This document shows, piece after piece, positions 7,411 through 14,134 of a stretch of DNA of 20,614 nt. Position 1 is the stretch's first letter, and each line of letters starts with the position of its first letter. This DNA is from Pseudomonadota bacterium. GTDB lineage: Bacteria > Pseudomonadota > Alphaproteobacteria > Rhizobiales > Beijerinckiaceae. The stretch is from NCBI GenBank assembly GCA_023426505.1, contig JAFAAP010000172.1:1-20614 (forward strand). Reading direction: 5' to 3'. Both the position numbers and the translations under genes were made by a program. The notes beneath the pieces were generated by a model. It saw only the letters and a list, made by a program, of their open reading frames with translations. It was not told the origin of the DNA and searched no databases.

Positions 7411-7426
7411 GGAAGGGACAGGAGAC

Positions 7427-8776
7427 ATGACGCCTACCGTCACCATTGTCGGGCGGCCGAATGTCGGCAAGTCGACCCTGTTCAACCGCCTCGTCGGGAA
7501 GAAGCTCGCGCTCGTCGACGACCGCCCGGGCGTGACCCGGGACCGCCGCGAGGGCAACGCGCGGCTCGGCGACCTCGAATTCCGCATCGTCGATACGGCG
7601 GGCCTCGAGGAGGCGACCGAGGAGTCGCTCCTCGGTCGCATGCGCGCCCAGACCGAGGCCGCCATCGAGGACGCCGACGTCATCCTCTTCGTCATCGACG
7701 CCCGCGTCGGCATCCTTCCCGCGGACCGTCCCTTCGCCGAATTGGTGCGCCGCTCCGGCAAGCCCGTCATCCTCATCGCCAACAAGGCGGAGGGCGGCGC
7801 CGGCCTGTCGGGCGCCTACGAGGCCTTTTCGCTGGGGCTTGGCGACCCGATCCCGTTCTCGGCCGAGCACGGCGAGGGCCTTGCCGACCTGTTCGAAGCG
7901 CTGATGCCCTTCTTCCCCGAGCCGGACGAGGACAACGAGGAGGACGAGGACGATCCGGGCAAGCCGCTCCAGGTGGCCATTGTCGGGCGTCCCAACGCGG
8001 GCAAGTCGACCCTCATCAACCGGATGGTGGGCGAAGAGCGTCTGCTGACCGGCCCCGAGGCCGGCATCACCCGCGATTCCATCTCCCTCGATTGGAGCTG
8101 GCGCGGCCGGGCCGTGAAACTCTTCGACACCGCAGGCCTGCGCAAGCGCGCCCGGGTCGAGGACAAGCTGGAGAAGCTCTCCGTCGCGGACGCCCTGCGC
8201 GCCGTGCAGTTCGCGGAGGTCGTGATCGTGCTCCTCGACGCGACGATTCCCTTCGAGAAGCAGGACCTGTCCATCGTCGACCTCGTCGAGCAGGAGGGGC
8301 GCGCCCTCGTGATCGGCCTCAACAAATGGGACCTCGTGGCCGACCAGCAGGGCCTGCTCAAGGACCTGAAGGAGAAGGCCACCCGCCTTCTGCCGCAGGT
8401 GCGCGGCGCCCCGGTGGTGCCCGTGTCCGGGCTCGCCGGCAACGGCATCGATCCGCTCATGAAGGCCGTCCTCGAGGTCTACAAGGTCTGGAACACGCGC
8501 ATCTCCACCGCGAGGCTGAACCAGTGGCTGGGTGAGGCCATCGATGCCAACCCGCCCCCGGCGGTCTCCGGCCGGCGCATCAAGATCCGCTACATGACCC
8601 AGGTGAAGGCGCGTCCGCCGCATTTCGCCATCTTCGGCAACCAGCTCGACGCCTTGCCGAAGAGCTACACCCGCTATCTGGTGAACGGCCTGCGCGAGGC
8701 CTTCAACCTGCCGGGCACGCCGATCCGTGTGTCGCTGCGCATGGGCCAGAACCCGTTCGACAAGGGACGGAAGTAG
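7427..8776 (+). CDS. der: Ribosome biogenesis GTPase Der (EngA)
   Basis: Tandem GTPase needed for assembly of the 50S ribosomal subunit. The 449-residue protein has GTPase domain 1 (G1 GRPNVGKS 9-16, G3 DTAG 56-59, G4 NKAE 119-122), an acidic linker (about 165-178) and GTPase domain 2 (G1 GRPNAGKS 187-194, DTAG 234-237, G4 NKWD 299-302). A C-terminal KH-like domain follows. G4 of the first domain reads NKAE rather than NKxD, which I believe is usual in alphaproteobacterial Der. The ATG at 7427 gives the family N-terminus (TPTVTIVGRPN) and has AGGAG just upstream. An ATG at 7292 would place 45 unrelated residues inside the TPR gene. The gene ends 7 bases from the convergent LysE-type gene with no hairpin seen between them. 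Confidence 0.97.
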   Translation: MTPTVTIVGRPNVGKSTLFNRLVGKKLALVDDRPGVTRDRREGNARLGDLEFRIVDTAGLEEATEESLLGRMRAQTEAAIEDADVILFVIDARVGILPADRPFAELVRRSGKPVILIANKAEGGAGLSGAYEAFSLGLGDPIPFSAEHGEGLADLFEALMPFFPEPDEDNEEDEDDPGKPLQVAIVGRPNAGKSTLINRMVGEERLLTGPEAGITRDSISLDWSWRGRAVKLFDTAGLRKRARVEDKLEKLSVADALRAVQFAEVVIVLLDATIPFEKQDLSIVDLVEQEGRALVIGLNKWDLVADQQGLLKDLKEKATRLLPQVRGAPVVPVSGLAGNGIDPLMKAVLEVYKVWNTRISTARLNQWLGEAIDANPPPAVSGRRIKIRYMTQVKARPPHFAIFGNQLDALPKSYTRYLVNGLREAFNLPGTPIRVSLRMGQNPFDKGRK

Positions 8777-8783
8777 TCGCGGC

Positions 8784-9407
8784 TCAACGGCTTGCGGTCG
8801 TCAGGGCCGCGCCGATGCCTACGAACGTCACGCCCGCCGCCCGGTTGAACCACCGGCCGTGGCGGGCGAGCCAGGGGGCGATGCGCTGGGCCATGACCGC
8901 GAGCAGCAGCTCGTAGACGATCTCCACCACCACGAAGGTGCCGCCGAAGATGGCGAGCTGGACCGGGAAGGACACGCCCGGCGCCATGAACTGCGGCAGG
9001 AAGGCCGCGAAGAAGATCAGTGCCTTCGGGTTCGAGACCGCCACCAGGAAACCCTGGTTGAACATCCGCAGCCGCCGCGCCTCCCGCGGGGCCGAGTCGG
9101 GTGCGGAGAGCGAGATCGCGGGCGCCGGCGAGCGCCAGACGCGGATGCCGAGATAGACGAGGTAGGCGGCGCCGATCCATTTTGCGATGGTGAAGGCCTT
9201 CTCGGAGGCTGCGAGCAGCGTGCCCATGCCGGCGAGGGACGCCGCGATCAGGATAAAGAAGCCGAGCGCCCCCCCGAGCACCGTGTAGATCGTCGGCCGG
9301 AAGCCGAAGCACGCACCATGGGTGAGGGACAAAAGCCCGTTCGGCCCCGGCGTCAGAGACAGGCCGATGGCGGCGACGCAATAGACCAGCCAGAGTTCGA
9401 GGCTCAT
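8784..9407 (-). CDS. LysE/RhtB family amino-acid exporter
   Basis: A 207-residue inner-membrane protein with about six hydrophobic segments. The family signature LTPGPN lies in the first helix (17-22), and FNQGFLVAVSNPKALIFFAA is the usual mid-protein motif. Members export amino acids such as lysine, threonine or homoserine lactone; the substrate here cannot be assigned. The ATG at 9407 starts directly on the first helix (SLELWLVYCVAAIGLSLTPGP). Upstream starts in the same frame would add up to 73 residues of Arg/Ser-rich translation over the intergenic hairpin and are unlikely. It is the last gene of the long minus-strand block and may be its own unit. Confidence 0.92.
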   Translation of the reverse strand: MSLELWLVYCVAAIGLSLTPGPNGLLSLTHGACFGFRPTIYTVLGGALGFFILIAASLAGMGTLLAASEKAFTIAKWIGAAYLVYLGIRVWRSPAPAISLSAPDSAPREARRLRMFNQGFLVAVSNPKALIFFAAFLPQFMAPGVSFPVQLAIFGGTFVVVEIVYELLLAVMAQRIAPWLARHGRWFNRAAGVTFVGIGAALTTASR

Positions 9408-9487
9408 GGGATCACCAGGGACGTGCGACGATGCACAACCGGACGGTAGCGCCGCGCGGGAATGAGGGCAAGGCGGTCCGGAAACGC

Positions 9488-9514
9488 ACATGGCCGGCAC
9501 GAGGCCGGCCATGT
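9488..9514 (-). terminator. Hairpin 3' of the SDR gene
   Basis: ACATGGCCGGC (9488-9498) and GCCGGCCATGT (9504-9514) form a perfect 11-bp stem with a 5-base loop. It lies 26 bases beyond the SDR stop. On the minus strand it is followed by GCGTTTCC, a weak T-run, so termination of the purF-SDR unit is plausible but not certain. Confidence 0.6.
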
Positions 9515-9540
9515 CGGAAGATGTGACCGTTGCCGAACGC

Positions 9541-10284
9541 TCAGGCCGGCATCTGCGGCGTGAGGAGCTTCCCGCCCTGCGGGAAGTCGTAGATCTTGCC
9601 GGTCTCGCGCCAGCTCGGAAGAGCAAGCTTCACGAGATGCGGGGCAAGCTCCTCCGGGGTCTTCAGGGTGAGCGGGTCCTCGCCCGGCATGGCCGCGCGG
9701 CGCATGGAAGTGCGCAGCGGTCCGGGGCTCACGAGCATCGCCTTGATGGGTGTCGTGACCGTCTCGGCCGCATAAGTGCGCACCATCGCTTCGAGAGCCG
9801 CCTTCGAGATCGAGTAGACGCCCCAGTAGGCCGTGCATTTGTGGGCGGCGCCCGAGGTCAGGAAGATCGCGCGGCCGGCATCCGAGGCGCGCAGCAGCGG
9901 ATCGAGGGAACGGAGCAGGCGGTAATTGGCCGTCACGTTGATGGCCATCACCTCGTCCCAGACCGGCTGGTCGATATGGGTGATCGGCGCGAGCTCGCCC
10001 AGGATGCCCGCGTTGCCGAGCAGGATGTCGAGCTTGCCCCAGCGCTCGTAGATGGCGGCTCCGAGCCGGTCGATGGCCTCCAGGTCCTTGAGGTTGACCG
10101 GAACGAGGGTCGCCGAGCCGCCGAGGGCCCGGATCTCGTCATCGAGGGATTCGAGCGCGCCCTGTGTGCGGGCGAGGGCGATGATGTGCGCACCCGCTTC
10201 GGCGAGGGCAAGGGCGGCGGCGCGGCCAATGCCGCGCGAGGCGCCGGTGACCACCGCGACGCGGTTCGAGAGAGGCTTCTGCAT
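9541..10284 (-). CDS. Short-chain dehydrogenase/reductase (YciK-like)
   Basis: A 247-residue classical SDR oxidoreductase using NAD(P)(H). The cofactor-binding TGASRGIG is at 13-20, NAG at 91-93, and the catalytic set N116, S144, Y157, K161 (YSISK) is complete. The substrate is unknown. The gene starts 6 bases after the purF stop, so it is co-transcribed and probably translationally coupled. A purF-SDR pairing is common in Rhizobiales, but I know of no shown link to purine synthesis. The start is supported by the Rossmann fold beginning at residue 8. Confidence 0.93.
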   Translation of the reverse strand: MQKPLSNRVAVVTGASRGIGRAAALALAEAGAHIIALARTQGALESLDDEIRALGGSATLVPVNLKDLEAIDRLGAAIYERWGKLDILLGNAGILGELAPITHIDQPVWDEVMAINVTANYRLLRSLDPLLRASDAGRAIFLTSGAAHKCTAYWGVYSISKAALEAMVRTYAAETVTTPIKAMLVSPGPLRTSMRRAAMPGEDPLTLKTPEELAPHLVKLALPSWRETGKIYDFPQGGKLLTPQMPA

Positions 10285-10290
10285 GATCGA

Positions 10291-11784
10291 TCAGTCGGCT
10301 TCGGCAAGGAGGGAGAGGCGACGCGGCGTCGCGACGGTCAGGTCCGTCAGCGGCGTCGGGTAGTCGCCCGTGAAGCAATGGTCCGTGAATTGCGGCTGCG
10401 CGGCGTTGCGGCCCTTCTCGCCCATGGCGCGGTAGATGCCCTCAATGGACAGGAACGCGAGCGAATCCGCTCCGATATACTGGCGCATCTGCTCCAGATC
10501 GTGGGTCGCGGCGAGGAGCTTTTCCTTCTCGGGCGTGTCGATCCCATAGAAGTCCGGATGCGTGATCGGCGGGCTCGCGATGCGGAAGTGAACCTCCTTC
10601 GCGCCGGCTTCGCGCATCATGCGCACGATCTTCACCGAGGTCGTGCCGCGCACGAGGCTGTCGTCGACAAGGACGATGCGCTTGCCCTCGATGGCGGCCC
10701 GGTTGGCCGAGTGCTTCATGCGCACGCCGAGCTCGCGCACGGACTGGGTCGGTTGGATGAAGGTGCGGCCCACATAGTGGTTGCGGATGATGCCGAGCTC
10801 ATAAGGCAGGCCGCAGGACTGGGCGAAGCCCAGGGCGGCCGGCACGCCCGAATCCGGCACCGGGATGACCACGTCGGCGTCGGCGGGCGCCTCCATGGCG
10901 AGCTCGTGGCCCATGCCCTTGCGCACCGCGTAGACGCTGCGGCCGTTCACGATGGAATCGGGCCGGGCGAAATAGATGTACTCGAAGATGCAGGGACGGG
11001 CCGGCTGCTTCGGGGCGAAGCGGAAGGACTCGATGCCCTCGTCCGAGATCACGACGCATTCGCCGTTCTCGATGTCGCGGATGAAGCGGGCGCCGATGAT
11101 GTCGAGGGCACAGGTCTCCGAGGTCAGGATGTAGCGGCCGTCGAGCTCGCCCAGCACCAGCGGTCGGATGCCGAAGGGGTCGCGCGCGCCGATCAGCTTC
11201 TTGTTGGTCAGCGCCACGAGCGCATAGGCGCCCTCGATCTTCTGGATCGCCTCGACGAAGCGGTCCACGACCCGGTCCTGGCGGCTGCGGGCCACCAGAT
11301 GGACGATCACCTCCGTGTCCGTGGTGGACTGGCAGATGGCGCCGTCGCGGATGAGGTTGCGGCGCAGGGTCAGGCCGTTCGTCAGGTTGCCGTTATGGGC
11401 CACCGCGAGGCCGCCGCCGTCGAGTTCGGCGAAGAGCGGCTGCACGTTGCGCAGGACTGTCTCGCCCGTGGTCGAATAGCGCACGTGACCGATGGCCGAG
11501 AAGCCTTCGAGACGCTCGATCGTCGCGCGGTCGGAGAAGCTGTCGCCCACGAGCCCCAGGCGGCGCTCCAGGTGGAAGACGTGGCCGTCGAAGGAGACGA
11601 TGCCCGCCGCCTCCTGGCCTCGGTGCTGGAGGGCGTGGAGCCCCAGCGCCGTGATCGCCGCCGAATCCGGGTGGCCGTAGATGCCGAAGACGCCGCATTC
11701 TTCGCGCAGGGTATCGCCGTCGAGGTCGAGGTTCACCTGCTTCGGGAGAACCTGCCACGTCTCAGACTGAGCAGCCATCGTCAT
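10291..11784 (-). CDS. purF: Amidophosphoribosyltransferase
   Basis: First committed enzyme of purine synthesis: PRPP plus glutamine gives phosphoribosylamine. The N-terminal nucleophile glutamine amidotransferase domain has C30 (REECGVFGIYG), which should be exposed by removal of a short propeptide, and NGN at 131-133. The phosphoribosyltransferase domain has the PRPP loop VLVDDSLVRGTTS at 371-383. The cysteines that hold a 4Fe-4S cluster in the Bacillus enzyme are mostly replaced (HPDFYGID; FTDHCFTGDYPT lacks the CxxC), so a cluster-free form is expected. Two ATGs compete. The one at 11784 has AAGGA almost touching it, while the one at 11778 has AAGGA 7 bases upstream and looks better placed, which would give 495 residues. 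Confidence 0.97.
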   Translation of the reverse strand: MTMAAQSETWQVLPKQVNLDLDGDTLREECGVFGIYGHPDSAAITALGLHALQHRGQEAAGIVSFDGHVFHLERRLGLVGDSFSDRATIERLEGFSAIGHVRYSTTGETVLRNVQPLFAELDGGGLAVAHNGNLTNGLTLRRNLIRDGAICQSTTDTEVIVHLVARSRQDRVVDRFVEAIQKIEGAYALVALTNKKLIGARDPFGIRPLVLGELDGRYILTSETCALDIIGARFIRDIENGECVVISDEGIESFRFAPKQPARPCIFEYIYFARPDSIVNGRSVYAVRKGMGHELAMEAPADADVVIPVPDSGVPAALGFAQSCGLPYELGIIRNHYVGRTFIQPTQSVRELGVRMKHSANRAAIEGKRIVLVDDSLVRGTTSVKIVRMMREAGAKEVHFRIASPPITHPDFYGIDTPEKEKLLAATHDLEQMRQYIGADSLAFLSIEGIYRAMGEKGRNAAQPQFTDHCFTGDYPTPLTDLTVATPRRLSLLAEAD

Positions 11785-11795
11785 GTCCTTGGATG

Positions 11796-11852
11796 CACGC
11801 CAAAACCAAAGGCGTGAGAGCGCTATGTATTCACTCCCACGCCGATCGCCAA
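11796..11852 (-). promoter_or_regulatory. Possible internal promoter and small hairpin ahead of purF
   Basis: Within the 108-base gap between cvpA and purF, the minus strand reads TTGGCG (11847-11852), 17 bases, then TACATA (11824-11829), a weak promoter match. Nearer the gene, CACGCC (11796-11801) and GGCGTG (11811-11816) can pair around a 9-base loop just before the SD. Both are suggestive only; purF is probably also read through from cvpA. Confidence 0.22.
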
Positions 11853-11892
11853 TGTCTCTTCATGCCGCCCCCGCTTGCGCGGGCCGAATGGA

Positions 11893-12504
11893 TCAGCCGC
11901 GCCGCTGCGGAGGCTGGGCCGGTGCGGGAGCCGCCGGAGCGGTGCCGCGCTGCGGATCGGGCTCCGCCGGCTCGGCCGGCTCGTTCTCGGGGGCTCCCTT
12001 GTCCCGCAGGCGCTGAATCAGGGCCTCGGCATTCTCCGGCAGCATCGCGATGATGCTGTCGCGGGTGTTCTCCATGGCCGGCCGCGTCTTCGAGGTCGCC
12101 GCCCAGTCCGGGTTCTTGCCCTGGAGCAGCCAGCCCATGAAGGCCCAGCCGATCACGCAGATCAGGAAGCCGCGGGCGGCGCCGAAGAACAGGCCAAGGG
12201 TGCGGTCGAGCGCTCCGATGCGGGAATCGAGGATCAGATCGGAGATCTGGACCGTGATGATCGACACGATGATTAGCGTCACGACGAAGATGCCGCCGAT
12301 GGCCGCGACCAGGGACACCGTGTTGCTGCTGATGTATTGCTGCGCGAGGGGCAGGGCCATCGGGTGCAGGTACCAGGCGGCGGCCGCCGCCACGGCCCAG
12401 GCGACGATCGCCAGCACTTCACGCGTGAAGCCGCGCACGGCAGCCAGGAGGGCCGAGATCAGAACGACGCCGAGGACGACCAGATCCAAAACAGAAAAGG
12501 GCAT
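11893..12504 (-). CDS. cvpA: CvpA family membrane protein (colicin V production protein homologue)
   Basis: A 203-residue inner-membrane protein with four hydrophobic segments (about 5-23, 29-46, 64-86 and 100-125). The family pattern of an acidic residue in the first helix (VLDLVVLGVV) and RGFTREVL at 24-31 is present. The C-terminal 60 residues are Pro/Ala/Glu-rich and likely disordered. In E. coli cvpA lies before purF and is needed for colicin V export and envelope robustness; here it also lies before purF, 108 bases away. The SD is weak. Confidence 0.92.
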   Translation of the reverse strand: MPFSVLDLVVLGVVLISALLAAVRGFTREVLAIVAWAVAAAAAWYLHPMALPLAQQYISSNTVSLVAAIGGIFVVTLIIVSIITVQISDLILDSRIGALDRTLGLFFGAARGFLICVIGWAFMGWLLQGKNPDWAATSKTRPAMENTRDSIIAMLPENAEALIQRLRDKGAPENEPAEPAEPDPQRGTAPAAPAPAQPPQRRG

Positions 12505-12564
12505 GAGCCAAGCCTAACGCACAAAACAGGGTGGGAGCCGCCTTCGCGGGTTCAAGGCCTGGGC

Positions 12565-12593
12565 TGTATACCCTCAAGAATTCCATTCGTCAC
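12565..12593 (-). promoter_or_regulatory. Candidate promoter for cvpA-purF-SDR
   Basis: The minus strand reads GTGACG (12588-12593), a 17-base spacer, then TATACA (12565-12570); each hexamer matches the sigma-70-type consensus at four of six positions. It lies about 60 bases before cvpA and after the RTX gene's terminator, where a promoter is required. A small hairpin, GATTTCG-CAA-CGAAATC (12643-12659), lies upstream of it. Confidence 0.33.
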
Positions 12594-12699
12594 CCTTGGA
12601 GTCGTACGGGCGCCCGGCGCTTCGTCAGACGGCTGCTGCCACGATTTCGCAACGAAATCTGTGGCCGGAGGATGGCGTGGTCCCGCACCGCAACGAAGA

Positions 12700-12727
12700 A
12701 GGCCCCGGAGAGGGTTCTCCGGGGCCT
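12700..12727 (-). terminator. Strong terminator of the RTX/cadherin-like gene
   Basis: AGGCCCCGGAGA (12700-12711) and TCTCCGGGGCCT (12716-12727) form a perfect 12-bp stem with a 4-base loop. On the minus strand it is followed by TCTTCGTT. It lies 26 bases past the RTX gene's stop and separates it from cvpA. Confidence 0.82.
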
Positions 12728-12753
12728 GTCGGAACTTGCTGAGAAAATCCTGC

Positions 12754-13964
12754 TCAGATGAACAGGAAGTCGTCGAACAAGACGGTGGTGCCGGGCTTCA
12801 CCTTCAGGATCTCGATGGGCTTGGCGCTGCCGGAGCCGTCGACATCGAGGTAAACGGTGCCGTTCTTCTTGTTGTAGACGACGAAGTCGTTCCCATCCTT
12901 GGACGCGGTGCCGATGGTGAAGAACTTCTTCTCCAGCTTGCCTTCCTTGAAGACCTTGTCGAGCCCGACCGAGGACTTCTTCTCCGGCTTGCCGCCCTTG
13001 TCCGGCTTGCCGCCCTTGTCGTCCGGCTTGCCGCCCTTCTTGCCGAAGGCGAGGAGATCGCTCTTGCCGGCCTTGACCTTGAACGATTTCAGGGCGTCGA
13101 GGTCGAACTGGATCTTGTCCTCGCCGGACTTGAAGTCGCGGATCTGGTCGAAATGGCCCTTCTTGAAGGGCGTGTCGAACACGAAGGTGTCCGCGCCGGC
13201 TCCGCCGTAGAGGATATCCTTGCCGGCGCCGCCGTTGATGACATCGTCACCGCCCAGGCCCCAGATCCAATCGTTCCCGGCGCCGCCATTGATGACGTCG
13301 GCGCTCTCGGTGCCTTTGAGCTTCTCGTTGCGCGAGGAGCCGCTGAGCTCGCTCACATCGGCGACGTTGATCGTCAGTGTCTTCTGGAAGCGCAGGCCGC
13401 CGGCATCCGTGACCTCGATCGTGACTTGATGGGAAGGGGCGGTTTCGAAGTCGAACTTAGCGCCCTCGGCCACGACCAGCTTGCCGTCAACGATGATGAA
13501 TCGGCCACCTGCGTTGTCGAGAAGGGCGAACGTCGGCATGACAGCAGGCGCCATTTCCGGGCGATCGGGGTCTACGGCCGTCAGCAGCCCAACCTCGGTC
13601 CCGGCCTTGGCGGTCTCCGATACGACCGCCTTCGACAGCAGGATGTCGGTCGGCGCTTCGTTGACGTCCGTGACAGTGAGCCGGAAGGACTTGTTCGCGA
13701 CGTCCGTTCCACCAGTGGTGTTGCTCTCCGCAGAGATCGTGATGTCGAGGCTGCTCATAGCCTCGAAGTCGAACGGGTATCCGGCCTTCGCAAAAAGCTC
13801 ATTACCGACGATCTCGAAATGATCGCTCAGGCTGCCCGTGAGGCTGTATGTGAACGTCTCTCCGTTCTCAGCGTCTGTAACGGAGAGGGACCCGATGAGA
13901 GTGCGGTCCTTGAGGTTTTCGGCGATAGAGCTTGCAGAGAGAGAGTGATCGTCGGATCAGCCAT
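12754..13964 (-). CDS. Cadherin-like/RTX calcium-binding protein, probably secreted by a type I system; frameshifted near its start
   Basis: The ATG at 13964 has AGGGGA 6 bases upstream and reads MADPTITLS, then leaves the coding frame in a (CT)5 run and stops after 45 residues. The frame carrying the rest of the protein has no ATG, GTG or TTG before an internal Met at 13758. Removing one CT gives MADPTITLSASSIAENLKD running without a break to 12754, 402 residues. This contains cadherin-like repeat 1 (about 9-105, ending DVNEAPTD), repeat 2 (about 108-203), RTX nonapeptides GGAGND/GLGGDD/GGAGKD/GGAGAD (about 221-258), a KGGKPD repeat (310-328) and a C-terminus ending DDFLFI like serralysin-type type I secretion signals. 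No type I transporter is in the window. The role could be adhesion or a surface protein; this is inference. Confidence 0.8.
12983..13038 (-). repeat. Three 18-bp in-frame tandem repeats in the RTX gene
   Basis: The plus-strand unit TCCGGCTTGCCGCCCTTG occurs at 12983-13000 and 13001-13018, and again (17 of 18 bases) from 13022 to 13038 after a 3-base insertion. It encodes KGGKPD-type hexapeptides on the minus strand. Because the unit is a multiple of three, copy-number change would alter length but not frame. Confidence 0.9.
13936..13945 (-). repeat. (CT)5 dinucleotide run at codons 7-10 of the RTX gene
   Basis: On the minus strand five CT units follow ATCA and precede GCAAG. With five units the ATG at 13964 is out of frame with the 400-residue body; with four (or seven) units it is in frame. 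This makes the run the exact site of the frame break. Confidence 0.88.
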
Positions 13965-14028
13965 GCGGAGTCCCCTGGAACAGGCTTGAAAATCCCGAGT
14001 TTCCCCGGGCACTAACCACTAGGAAGTA

Positions 14029-14058
14029 ATCATAGCGGCTAGTTTCGGCTTATTCCAA
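14029..14058 (-). promoter_or_regulatory. Candidate promoter of the RTX/cadherin-like gene
   Basis: The minus strand reads TTGGAA (14053-14058), an 18-base spacer, then TATGAT (14029-14034), the latter five of six to the -10 consensus. The surrounding 13990-14090 is AT-rich compared with the rest of the window. The predicted start of transcription is about 58 bases before the ATG at 13964. Confidence 0.5.
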
Positions 14059-14134
14059 ACAAACTCAAATGTAACTATGTGTCAACTAGGCCGAATGGCC
14101 GATCCTGTTGCCGAACAATCACGGTAAGGCTGGC

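Noticed and set aside
7292..7426. A longer der start that would add 45 residues.
   Set aside because: It overlaps the end of the TPR gene in another frame, has no family match, and the ATG at 7427 gives the normal Der N-terminus.
9490..11817. A 775-codon plus-strand open frame opposite the SDR and purF genes.
   Set aside because: It is an antisense shadow of two clearly identified genes in high-GC DNA. Its translation is full of Arg, Asp, His and Gly in low-information runs with no recognisable domain.
12531..12761. A 76-codon plus-strand frame between cvpA and the RTX gene.
   Set aside because: It passes through the terminator stem at 12700-12727 and the candidate cvpA promoter, with no recognisable product.
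14080..14085. A perfect TTGACA (-35-like) on the minus strand upstream of the RTX gene.
   Set aside because: No acceptable -10 box lies 16-18 bases downstream (TTTGTT/TTGTTT only). The pair TTGGAA/TATGAT nearer the gene is better.
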